20,504 nucleotides of DNA from Bacteroidales bacterium (lineage in GTDB: Bacteria > Bacteroidota > Bacteroidia > Bacteroidales > Muribaculaceae), in the NCBI GenBank assembly GCA_030526455.1, contig JAUNCU010000028.1, forward strand, positions 1-20,504, written 5' to 3'. The translations under genes were made by a program, and so were the position numbers. The first letter of the stretch is position 1; each line of letters opens with the position of its first letter. Shown here piece after piece: positions 8,101-13,891 of this stretch. The notes below the pieces were generated by a model. The model was not told the origin of the DNA. It worked only from the letters and a program-made list of their open reading frames with translations, and made no database searches.

Positions 8101-8611
8101 TGGTCACGGCGTTGCCCTGAGGCGCATTCGAGGCGCGGTTGATGGCCACGTCGGTGTATCGAGCGTCGTCGGTCACGAAATAGTAGCCCGCAGTGGCATA
8201 GGGGTGCTGCACGGGCACGTAGTTCACCTTGCCCGCAGTGGCTCCCCACGTGGTGGGACCTTGCGCATAGAAGATGATTTTGCCCTCGCTGCGCAGCACA
8301 GGAATCTGAGGCAGATCGTCGGGGGCGTCGGCGCTGAGGCGCTCTGAGAGAGGCGCACCGCCGTAGCCGAAGATGTGCAACTTGTTCACATCGCTGAAAC
8401 CCCACTTTTGCGCGTCGGCGCTAGTGATGACGTGCGGACCGGTGCTCGTCACCTGTATTTTCACCCACTTGCCCGAGGCAAGTTTCGAGGTGTCGGCATA
8501 TTGGCTCGCACTAAAAGCGCTGGCCTTCACGCTGCCAGCAAGCGCAATGATAGCCATCCCAGCGATGGCTGCTATTTTGATATGGATTCGATTCAATTTC
8601 ATCGTAAGCAT
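5171..8611 (-). CDS. porU: Type IX secretion system C-terminal sortase PorU-type C25 peptidase
   Basis: The protein has 1146 aa from the ATG at 8611. A second ATG at 8602 would begin MKLNRIHIKIAAIAGMAIIA and gives an equally good signal peptide, so the true start is uncertain by three codons. After the signal peptide come a beta-rich domain (FSASQYADTSKLASGKWVKI), then the C25 domain at about residues 405-770, with DMIIISPAEY, SSGTPDAMAYRKMNKM, the catalytic His649 in NYTGHAS and Cys683 in AATCEFTRFD. Ig-like regions and a C-terminal FlgD/T9SS-type domain (RGIYIYRARI…KKIAV) follow. PorU of Porphyromonas gingivalis cleaves C-terminal signals at the outer membrane and transfers cargo to A-LPS, and the ATCEF-R-D motif fits it well. 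A separate 1160-aa paralogue lies downstream beyond rex. No TAnnTTTG box was seen in the ~150 nt upstream. Confidence 0.87.
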   Translation of the reverse strand: MLTMKLNRIHIKIAAIAGMAIIALAGSVKASAFSASQYADTSKLASGKWVKIQVTSTGPHVITSADAQKWGFSDVNKLHIFGYGGAPLSERLSADAPDDLPQIPVLRSEGKIIFYAQGPTTWGATAGKVNYVPVQHPYATAGYYFVTDDARYTDVAINRASNAPQGNAVTTFTERLFHEEELVNPGETGRVLLGEDFRYTKSQSFKFQLPGLVSGSEVNVLTTFASKTMGGNASLTFQQNGTNLPSANTDRINAIHDVAHDHYAWGNIVKSFVPTGGENLTYTVNYNPSGTVYMARLNYIAVNYERTLALSGGTLAWGQYAGTTSMQYRLGGMSAETQVWDVTTSHQPTVMNVVTDGGTGAFSPIASGNREYVAFNPSASLPSPIIVGAVANQSIHSEATPDMIIISPAEYLAQAQRIADMHTAVDSMRVLVLDHKLVFNEFSSGTPDAMAYRKMNKMFYDRGTDKDGHKLGYMLLFGGGSYDNRQLSSAVKSASYPMLLTWQSETSHDENTSHTSDDPFAVLADNSGPAFAAFDLDIAVGRFPIKSVAEARTTTDKLIKYVTTPANGAWKTNVLDVADDENQAIHMKQAEDAINIAKQNGGADFVFNKVYMDAFNAVSQGAGRTYPDARAKMFHTLNEGTVWWNYTGHASPNGWTGEGQLTRPDIAERLFYKRLPILYAATCEFTRFDALETSGGESMFLNGQGGAIALICPPRLVYIGQNGQLHRHVAKYAFARDAEGMPNRLGDILRLGKNAYRKATTSGQEDNNLRYFLFGDPAMRPAYAPLNITIESINGQAVSETSKPEFQARQTLTFAGKVTDSKGKKVDFNGPVIATLYDCEQSVLTHGWGTEGEQYTYLDRNNKLGVKVDSVKNGEFTVKMTVPSEILATFDNYSPSLINLYAYDNSMVSNSKFNGGSLEAMGSNSQFYIYGYDDTVVADTIGPNIEMMALNSSDFQDGDLVNESPLMMARVSDASGINLSSSGIGHAITLTLDDKTTINDVSAYFTPINTGEENGSAGNINYQFADLEPGAHTLKLKVWDVFNNSSSRTINFTVIHGLKPDLYLKHNRPDATITIGIDIFDMMGRLVWTTTQTGRSDSGTSFPVTWNLTDMNGSRVQRGIYIYRARISTDGIQEATKAKKIAVTAQ

Positions 8612-8785
8612 TAATTCATTTAATATATCACATATAACGCCTTTTTCTTTTATTTATTGTGTATGGGTGAAATTTTATGAAAATCTTCACCATCACAACC
8701 CAAGCAAACCTCAATCTAAAATGCCCAAAGTTGTTGAGGTGGAATGACTTTTATTAGCAACAATTGTGATAAGTTTCAAAAGAAG

Positions 8786-8818
8786 AAAGCAACCACTGGC
8801 TACCGCCGCGGTTGCTTT
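8786..8818 (-). terminator. Terminator-like hairpin after the small membrane protein gene
   Basis: Perfect 9-bp arms AAAGCAACC (8786-8794) and GGTTGCTTT (8810-8818) enclose a 15-nt loop. Read on the minus strand, the stem is followed by CTTCTTTTG, a T-rich tail. On the plus strand the tail (ATTCTGG) is poorer. It would end transcription from the small gene at 9024-9209 about 210 nt past its stop and before the PorU gene. The remaining ~170 nt (8612-8785) shows no gene or recognisable promoter. Confidence 0.55.
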
Positions 8819-8819
8819 A

Positions 8820-9010
8820 TTCTGGTTCATAAGATGTGTGTTTTTCTCTTTCTGTGTTCAGTTTCTAACTCTGTGTGTTCTTTATGTGTATTCCTCTGTG
8901 TATGTATTTGTGTTTTAGTTGATTGTGTGTTTATTTTGTGTGTGTTTTCTAATTTCCGCTTTACTAATTATCTTTTTCAGCGCGCGGTGTGTGTGCCTTT
9001 GGTGAAAAGT
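8820..9010. other. Low-complexity TG-rich (minus strand CACA-rich) spacer
   Basis: About 190 nt with many TGTG/TGTGTG runs on the plus strand (near 8836, 8872, 8925 and 8937). It corresponds to a CACA/AAA-rich, probably unstructured RNA when read on the minus strand. It sits between the stop of the small membrane protein gene and the terminator-like hairpin, so it would be a long 3' untranslated tail. The plus-strand reading frame through it is Cys/Val/Phe-rich and looks like a by-product of composition. I recognise no known RNA here. Confidence 0.4.
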
Positions 9011-9023
9011 GTGTGGTAGGCCT

Positions 9024-9209
9024 CTATACGAAGATGAAATTCGACAGCACGATCAGCGCTGCTGCCACGTAGAACCACTTGCGCGCTTCTTGGTCGACGC
9101 GTTGCTTTTCCGCCTCCTCCTTAGCGATGATTTGTTCGATAGTGAGGTAGTTGCGCTCAGGATTTTCGAAATCGAGAGTCATTTGCTGAGTGTTGATGTC
9201 GCGTTTCAT
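9024..9209 (-). CDS. Small single-span membrane protein, unknown function
   Basis: The protein has 61 aa, beginning MKRDINTQQMTLDF. It has a polar N-terminal half with an acidic/basic helix (about residues 22-42, EQIIAKEEAEKQRVDQEARK) and one hydrophobic segment at the very end (about 43-60, WFYVAAALIVLSNFIFV). It resembles a tail-anchored inner-membrane protein with its charged part in the cytoplasm. I prefer the ATG at 9209 to an in-frame GTG at 9254, because a -7 box match at 9266-9259 would put the transcription start at about the GTG. Such short proteins are common and uncharacterised in Bacteroidales. It stands alone between porU (same strand) and the divergent pyrG. The amphipathic helix plus anchor suggests partner binding, but no function can be named. 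Confidence 0.7.
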   Translation of the reverse strand: MKRDINTQQMTLDFENPERNYLTIEQIIAKEEAEKQRVDQEARKWFYVAAALIVLSNFIFV

Positions 9210-9258
9210 AATCGTTATGTTTTTTGAGGTTGATAACTGTTGTTCATTAATCACGATG

Positions 9259-9266
9259 CAAAGTTA
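9259..9266 (-). promoter_or_regulatory. -7 promoter box for the small membrane protein gene
   Basis: On the minus strand TAACTTTG (9266-9259) fits TAnnTTTG. No good TTTG was seen 19-21 bp upstream. The predicted leader to the ATG at 9209 is about 40 nt, which supports that start. Confidence 0.45.
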
Positions 9267-9403
9267 CGTTTTGGTGTGAGCAAGATTTTTGCACATGCAA
9301 ATAAATAAAAGTTAAATCCGTCAAAAAAATCACTTCAATTTCTCCTTCGAAACCATCCATGAATCCACCGGAATTTGCCGCCGAGATCTGCACTTTTTGA
9401 AGA

Positions 9404-9440
9404 AAAGTTGTAATTAGGGTCAGACCCTGATTACAACTTT
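9404..9440. repeat. Long palindrome with GGGTCAGACCC core (REP-like)
   Basis: The left arm AAAGTTGTAATTAGGG (9404-9419) pairs with CCCTGATTACAACTTT (9425-9440) over 16 bp with a single G-T wobble, around the 5-nt loop TCAGA. From memory, GGGTCAGACCC-centred palindromes are widespread in bacteria and associated with RAYT (REP-associated tyrosine transposase) genes. That link was not checked here, and there is no transposase in the window. No proper U-tract follows on the plus strand. On the minus strand the stem is followed by TCTTC, so weak termination of minus-strand RNA is an alternative. Confidence 0.75.
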
Positions 9441-9479
9441 CTAAAAATAAAGCGTTAGAAATCAAGTGAATATAAAATT

Positions 9480-9514
9480 CTTTATAACAAAAGAACCGTC
9501 CCTTTGTTATAAAG
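9480..9514. repeat. Second palindrome with AGAACCGTCCC loop (REP-like)
   Basis: Perfect 12-bp arms CTTTATAACAAA (9480-9491) and TTTGTTATAAAG (9503-9514) enclose the loop AGAACCGTCCC. Its complement GGGACGGTTCT is, from memory, the core of another widespread REP-type palindrome found near Y1 transposases. This association is recollection, not a search result. It lies only 39 bp from the palindrome at 9404-9440, so the pair may form one composite non-autonomous element. No protein gene lies in 9255-9832. Confidence 0.7.
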
Positions 9515-9543
9515 TTTTAAAAAGTGTTTATTGCTTGTTTTGC

Positions 9544-9664
9544 GGGGTGTTTGTTATGGGGGTGGTTGTTGAGGTTTGTTTTTTTGATAGGTGGGGGTGG
9601 GTGGTTAGGTGGGATTTTTTTTGGTGGGGATGGGGATTTATTTGGGTGGAAATGTGGATTGGGT
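9544..9664 (+). other. Cytosine-free G/T-rich tract upstream of pyrG
   Basis: These 121 consecutive plus-strand bases contain no C. They include G runs at 9544-9547, 9558-9562, 9593-9597, 9599-9601, 9611-9613, 9626-9629, 9632-9635 and 9644-9646. Loop lengths do not give a textbook four-run quadruplex with loops of 7 nt or less, but two-tetrad or long-loop G-quadruplexes or R-loops are possible. It lies just before the candidate pyrG -7 box and just after the REP-like palindromes. Confidence 0.7.
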
Positions 9665-9677
9665 CGGGATTTATTAC

Positions 9678-9685
9678 TAATTTTG
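9678..9685 (+). promoter_or_regulatory. -7 promoter box candidate for pyrG
   Basis: TAATTTTG matches TAnnTTTG exactly. The expected -33 position (about 9654-9658) is GTGGA rather than TTTG. It predicts a leader of roughly 140 nt before pyrG. That leader contains GC-rich blocks (9737-9784), but I could not fold it into a known riboswitch or attenuator. Confidence 0.45.
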
Positions 9686-9832
9686 TAGTTTGAATTATTG
9701 TTTTTATTAAGTGGGTTCTTAATTATTGTATTTCCCTGGGCCTCGGGATTCGCTTTTGGTGATGAGCCGATGGGCGCGCGGATGCTTTAATATGGGATTC
9801 ACAGGTTATTAAAAAATTAAAAGTCAGAAATT

Positions 9833-11437
9833 ATGGAAACTCGTTACATTTTCGTCACAGGCGGTGTGGTTTCTTCGCTTGGAAAAGGTATTATCTCATC
9901 ATCATTAGCCCGTTTACTTTTAGCAAGAGGCTTCAGTGTAACTATCCAGAAATTTGACCCTTACATAAACGTTGACCCTGGCACGCTCAACCCCTACGAA
10001 CACGGCGAATGCTACGTGACTGAAGACGGCTACGAGGCCGACCTCGACCTTGGTCACTACGAGCGCTTCACCGATATTCGCACCTCGCGCGCCAGCAACG
10101 TGACCACTGGCCGCATCTATCAGAGCGTGATCAACAAGGAGCGCCGCGGCGACTATCTGGGCAAGACGGTGCAGGTGGTGCCTCACATCACCGATGCCAT
10201 CAAGAATGCGGTGAAGCACCTGGGTGCGAGCGAAAAATATGATTTCGTGATCACCGAGATTGGCGGCACCGTGGGCGACATTGAGTCGCTGCCTTTCCTG
10301 GAGGCTGTGCGCCAGTTGCGATGGGAATTGGGTGGCCGCTGCGTGTGTGTGCATCTCACTTATGTGCCCTACATTCGCGCTGCCAAGGAACTCAAGACCA
10401 AGCCCACGCAGCACAGCGTGAAGCAGTTGCAGCAGGTGGGTATCCAGCCCGACGTGCTCGTGCTGCGCACCGAGATGGAAATTCCCGAGGGTATGCTCCG
10501 CAAGGTGGCACAGTTCTGCAACGTGTCGGAAAATGCTGTGGTGCAGAGTGTGGACGCACCTTCGATCTACGAGGTGCCACTGCTGATGCATGACCAGAAA
10601 CTCGACAATATCATCCTGGAGAAGACCGGCACGCCCTATAGCGGCGAGCCCGATCTCACTGCCTGGAACCAATACCTCAGCCTGCTTCACGAAGCGAAGG
10701 ATGAGGTGAAGATTGCCCTCGTGGGCAAATATGTGGAATTGCAGGACGCCTACAAGTCGATCGACGAGGCGCTGCTGCAGGCTGCCACCTACAATGGCCA
10801 CAAGGCGCACATTTGCTACGTGAGCGCTGAGCGCCTGCACGACGGCAATGTGGACGAACTGCTCAGCGGCATGGATGGCGTGATTGTGGCGCCAGGCTTT
10901 GGCCAGCGAGGCACCGAAGGCAAATACTCGGCGCTGAAGTGGTGTCGCGAGCACGATGTGCCCACCTTCGGCATTTGCCTGGGTATGCAGAGCATGGTGG
11001 TGGAATTTGCGCGCAACGTGCTGGGCATGGACGCTGCCAACAGTGCTGAAATGGATCCCGACACTCCTTATAATGTGATCGACCTGATGGAAGAACAAAA
11101 GACCATCACCTACATGGGTGGCACCATGCGCCTGGGTAGTTACGACTGCCATTTGCAAAGTGGCACGAAAGTTGCTGAGGCTTATGGCTGTAGCGACATC
11201 AAGGAGCGTCACCGCCACCGCTATGAATTCAACGAGAAATTCCGCGCTCAATTTGAGGCGGCTGGCATGAAATGCGTGGGTGAGAACCCCGAAACTCACT
11301 TGGTGGAAGTGGTGGAAATCCCCAGCCTGAAGTGGTATGTGGGCACGCAGTATCACCCCGAATACAGCAGCACAGTGCTCCACCCTCATCCGCTGTTTAT
11401 GTCGTTCATCCGCGCAGCGATTGAGAATAAGAAATAG
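9833..11437 (+). CDS. pyrG: CTP synthase
   Basis: The protein has 534 aa, the normal family length. It makes CTP from UTP, ATP and glutamine, the last step of de novo pyrimidine nucleotide synthesis, in the cytoplasm. The N-terminal synthase domain (about 1-265) opens with METRYIFVTGGVVSSLGKG, whose Gly-rich P-loop is diagnostic, followed by KFDPYINVDPGTLNPYEHGE. The C-terminal class I glutamine amidotransferase domain (about 290-530) has the nucleophile Cys382 in FGICLGMQ and His508/Glu510 in QYHPEYSS. The ATG at 9833 starts directly at the conserved N-terminus. It is the first plus-strand gene after the divergence and lies 95 nt before yidC. No terminator separates them, so the two are probably co-transcribed, although a short octamer array sits in the gap. 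Confidence 0.98.
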   Translation: METRYIFVTGGVVSSLGKGIISSSLARLLLARGFSVTIQKFDPYINVDPGTLNPYEHGECYVTEDGYEADLDLGHYERFTDIRTSRASNVTTGRIYQSVINKERRGDYLGKTVQVVPHITDAIKNAVKHLGASEKYDFVITEIGGTVGDIESLPFLEAVRQLRWELGGRCVCVHLTYVPYIRAAKELKTKPTQHSVKQLQQVGIQPDVLVLRTEMEIPEGMLRKVAQFCNVSENAVVQSVDAPSIYEVPLLMHDQKLDNIILEKTGTPYSGEPDLTAWNQYLSLLHEAKDEVKIALVGKYVELQDAYKSIDEALLQAATYNGHKAHICYVSAERLHDGNVDELLSGMDGVIVAPGFGQRGTEGKYSALKWCREHDVPTFGICLGMQSMVVEFARNVLGMDAANSAEMDPDTPYNVIDLMEEQKTITYMGGTMRLGSYDCHLQSGTKVAEAYGCSDIKERHRHRYEFNEKFRAQFEAAGMKCVGENPETHLVEVVEIPSLKWYVGTQYHPEYSSTVLHPHPLFMSFIRAAIENKK

Positions 11438-11449
11438 AGATTAGATTTT

Positions 11450-11477
11450 CTAGATATCTAGATGTCTAGATTTCTAG
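11450..11477. repeat. CTAG octamer array, locus 1 (pyrG-yidC gap)
   Basis: CTAG recurs at 11450, 11458, 11466 and 11474, exactly every 8 bp, giving units CTAGATAT, CTAGATGT, CTAGATTT and a final CTAG. A further CTAG lies at 11486, out of phase. The array starts 13 nt after the pyrG stop codon. The self-complementary unit can form several alternative small stems. The same unit type recurs at 14579-14606. Confidence 0.85.
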
Positions 11478-11532
11478 CCCTAAAACTAGAAAATTACTAA
11501 AACAACAAAAATAGATTTTTAACAACTTAAGA

Positions 11533-13635
11533 ATGGACAAAAACACGATTATCGGCTTGCTTTTGATGATGGCAGTGATTTTCGGCTTCAACATCTTCTT
11601 CTCGCCTAGCGAGGAGCAACAGGTGCAGCAGCAGGAACAACTCGCCGATCAGGGCAAGAAAGAAAATGGCCAGAAGGCGGCGACCACCGACTCGCTCTCG
11701 GCCAGCGATTTCGCGAAACTGAAAGAGAATTTGAAGAATTACGGCGGCGACTCGGCTGTGATTAAGACCGACGAACTGCAGGTGGCGCTCGTCGACGGCA
11801 AGGTGAAAGCCACCCTCAACGCTGCCGGCAAGCAAATCACCGTGGCTGATGCCGAAGCCGAAACACTCGCCCCTGCTATGGCTATCGCCCTGCGCGAACT
11901 CAACGACGCCTACACTCGCAACGGCGATTTCTCGGCGATGATGGTGCCTCGCACCGACTCGGTAGTGATCAAGAACGACTCGCTCCAACTGGTGATTTCG
12001 AGCAAGGGTGCAATGATTACCCGCGCCACTCTGCCCGCCTACAAGTCGAGCCACAAGACCAAGCACGCCTCATTCGAGGAGAATGTGGAGGTGTTCTCGC
12101 CAGGCGAAAACCAGTATGGCTTCATGCTCAACACCAGCACCCAGCGCTACAACACCCAGGACTTCTACTTCACACCTGTGGAGAAGACCGACTCTAGCGT
12201 GCTGATGGCGCTCAACTTTGCCAACGGTGCTCAATTCGGCATTCGCTACACCCTTAAGCCCGACAACTATGTGGTGCACATGGAAGTGGTGCAGAAGCAC
12301 ATGGACCGCGTGCTCGACAGCAGCAGCCCTATGTACTTCGACTGGACCCAGAAGATGCGTCGCCACGAAGTGGACGGCATGTTTGAAGAGCGCAACAGTA
12401 CGCTCTACTACAAATTTGTGGGCGACGACGATGTAGACTACCTCACTGAAAGTTCGGAAGAGAAGGAAAACTTCACCGACGCCATGAAGTGGGTGGCTGC
12501 CAAGAACCAGTACTTCTCGGCAGTGTTTATCGCTCAGAAGCAGTTCAGCGGCATGACCATGCACAGCAAGCCCTTCGACAAGAATTCTACCGACTTTGCC
12601 GACTACCTGAAGCAACTCACCGTGCATTCAGAAGTGGAATATCAGGCCGACAATGCCAACCCCGCATCGTTCTTCCTCTACCTCGGTCCTAACCGCTACA
12701 AGGTGCTCAACAACATCGACGAGATGATCAACCAGTATCCTGGCGGTGAACAGGCTGGCAGCGACGACCTCAACCTCACCCGCCTCATTCCACTGGGCTG
12801 GGCACTCTTCCGCTGGATCAACACCATGGTAGTGATTCCAGTATTCAACTGGCTGGGTTCGGTGATCAATAGTTACGGTATCATCATCCTCATCCTCACC
12901 ATCCTCATCAAACTCGTGCTCACACCGCTCACCATCAAGAGTTACCGCTCGCAGGCTGTGATGAAGATTCTCGCTCCCGACGTGAAGGCCATCAACGAGA
13001 AGTATCCCGACCAGGCCGACGCCATGAAGCGCCAGCAGAAGATTATGGAACTCTACCGTTCGGCCGGAGCAAGCATGTTTGGCGGCTGTCTGCCTATGCT
13101 GTTGCAGATGCCTATCCTCATCGCGGTGTTTGCCTTCTTCCCATCATGTATTGAATTGCGCGGCCAGGCGTTCCTCTGGGCCAACGACCTTTCGGCTCCC
13201 GACGCCATCGCAAGTTGGACCACCGAAATTCCTATCATCAGCAGTTACTTTGGCAACCACATCAGCCTCTTCTGCTTGCTCATGACCGTGACCAACATCG
13301 CTTACACCTACGTGACCATGCAGTCGCAGACCCAGCAACAGGGCATGCCTAGCATGAAGTGGATGATGTATCTCATGCCAGTGTTCTTCCTCGTGTTCTT
13401 CAACCACTACGCTTCGGGCTTGAGTTACTACTATTTCCTCTCGCTCCTCATCACCATCGCCACCACCTATGCAGTGCGTGCATCGGTGAAGGAAGCCGAC
13501 GTGCGTGCAGCCATGGCTGAATACAACAAGAAGCCCAAGAAGAAAAGCGGCTGGATGGCACGCCTCGAAGAGGCTCAGCGCCAGCAGCAGGAAGCCATGC
13601 GCCAGCAGCAAAAGCGCGGCGGAAAGCGCAGATAA
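11533..13635 (+). CDS. yidC: Membrane protein insertase YidC
   Basis: The protein has 700 aa. It inserts and folds inner-membrane proteins with or without SecYEG. TM1 is at about 4-22 (NTIIGLLLMMAVIFGFNIFF), followed by a Gln-rich linker and a large periplasmic beta-domain (about 65-410). The conserved insertase core comprises TM2 (about 447-466, YGIIILILTILIKLVLTPL), a cytoplasmic helical hairpin (YRSQAVMKILAPDVKAINEK…), TM3 (517-538, GGCLPMLLQMPILIAVFAFF), TM4 (575-596) and TM5/6 (610-650, with NHYASGLSYYYF). The tail is strongly basic and Gln-rich (ending KRGGKRR), as expected for ribosome contact. Length and layout are normal for Bacteroidota. It follows pyrG and ends before a strong terminator. 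Confidence 0.98.
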   Translation: MDKNTIIGLLLMMAVIFGFNIFFSPSEEQQVQQQEQLADQGKKENGQKAATTDSLSASDFAKLKENLKNYGGDSAVIKTDELQVALVDGKVKATLNAAGKQITVADAEAETLAPAMAIALRELNDAYTRNGDFSAMMVPRTDSVVIKNDSLQLVISSKGAMITRATLPAYKSSHKTKHASFEENVEVFSPGENQYGFMLNTSTQRYNTQDFYFTPVEKTDSSVLMALNFANGAQFGIRYTLKPDNYVVHMEVVQKHMDRVLDSSSPMYFDWTQKMRRHEVDGMFEERNSTLYYKFVGDDDVDYLTESSEEKENFTDAMKWVAAKNQYFSAVFIAQKQFSGMTMHSKPFDKNSTDFADYLKQLTVHSEVEYQADNANPASFFLYLGPNRYKVLNNIDEMINQYPGGEQAGSDDLNLTRLIPLGWALFRWINTMVVIPVFNWLGSVINSYGIIILILTILIKLVLTPLTIKSYRSQAVMKILAPDVKAINEKYPDQADAMKRQQKIMELYRSAGASMFGGCLPMLLQMPILIAVFAFFPSCIELRGQAFLWANDLSAPDAIASWTTEIPIISSYFGNHISLFCLLMTVTNIAYTYVTMQSQTQQQGMPSMKWMMYLMPVFFLVFFNHYASGLSYYYFLSLLITIATTYAVRASVKEADVRAAMAEYNKKPKKKSGWMARLEEAQRQQQEAMRQQQKRGGKRR

Positions 13636-13648
13636 TTCCGATACCAGG

Positions 13649-13683
13649 AGTTAAGAAGTTAGGAGGAAGTTAAGAAGTTAAGA
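13649..13683. repeat. AGTTAAGA octamer array after yidC
   Basis: Units AGTTAAGA (13649), AGTTAGGA (13657), a 3-bp GGA insert, AGTTAAGA (13668) and AGTTAAGA (13676) form four 8-bp units. The array starts 14 nt after the yidC stop codon. It lies upstream of the terminator hairpin and so would be within the yidC 3' untranslated RNA. Confidence 0.85.
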
Positions 13684-13698
13684 CGATAGTCACGGCTT

Positions 13699-13716
13699 CC
13701 GGAACCTCCAGACTCA
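13699..13716. repeat. Two-unit nonamer CCGGAACCT/CCAGACTCA
   Basis: CCGGAACCT followed by CCAGACTCA resembles the units of the longer nonamer array at 20323-20376 (CCAGAACCT). It lies between the AGTTAAGA array and the terminator. Only two units, so the call rests on the similarity to the other locus. Confidence 0.4.
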
Positions 13717-13738
13717 CTTAGCAGACGACCATATTTTT

Positions 13739-13775
13739 AGATTCACGAATTCGCTTAATTCGTGAATCTTTTTTT
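13739..13775 (+). terminator. Intrinsic terminator of the pyrG-yidC unit
   Basis: Perfect 13-bp arms AGATTCACGAATT (13739-13751) and AATTCGTGAATCT (13757-13769) enclose the loop CGCTT. A run of seven T (13769-13775) follows on the plus strand only. It lies about 100 nt beyond the yidC stop, so the intervening repeats would be transcribed. Confidence 0.9.
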
Positions 13776-13787
13776 ACGCACACCCTA

Positions 13788-13819
13788 ACTCGTAGACTCG
13801 TTGACTTGTTGACTTCCAT
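13788..13819. repeat. ACTCGTTG octamer array
   Basis: Four consecutive 8-bp units: ACTCGTAG, ACTCGTTG, ACTTGTTG, ACTTCCAT. The last is diverged. It lies between the yidC terminator and the promoter of the secreted-protein gene, so unlike the other arrays it is outside any predicted transcript. Confidence 0.75.
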
Positions 13820-13870
13820 CGTAACTCTTAAATTTTTATAAATACAGCGGTGGTAATGTAACTTTTTTCG

Positions 13871-13878
13871 TAATTTTG
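13871..13878 (+). promoter_or_regulatory. -7 promoter box for the secreted-protein gene
   Basis: TAATTTTG matches TAnnTTTG. No TTTG is present 19-21 bp upstream. With a start site near 13885 the ATG at 13901 would have a more normal leader than the one at 13892. Confidence 0.5.
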
Positions 13879-13891
13879 TGTTATATACAAT

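Noticed and set aside
8744..9019. 91-codon Cys/Val/Phe-rich frame on the plus strand
   Set aside because: The composition follows directly from the TG-rich spacer. No promoter box was seen and it looks unlike any exported Cys-rich peptide.
9544..9664. Canonical four-run G-quadruplex
   Set aside because: No set of four runs of three or more G with loops of 7 nt or less was found. Only weaker forms are possible.
9466..9693. 75-codon Trp/Gly/Val-rich frame over the palindrome and C-free tract
   Set aside because: It starts inside the REP-like region and its composition is forced by the G/T tract.
9210..9832. Replication origin at the strand switch
   Set aside because: No DnaA-box cluster was recognised, and no dnaA or other origin-linked gene is near.
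9920..11389. 489-codon open frame antisense to pyrG
   Set aside because: It fully overlaps an unmistakable CTP synthase and has no recognisable features.
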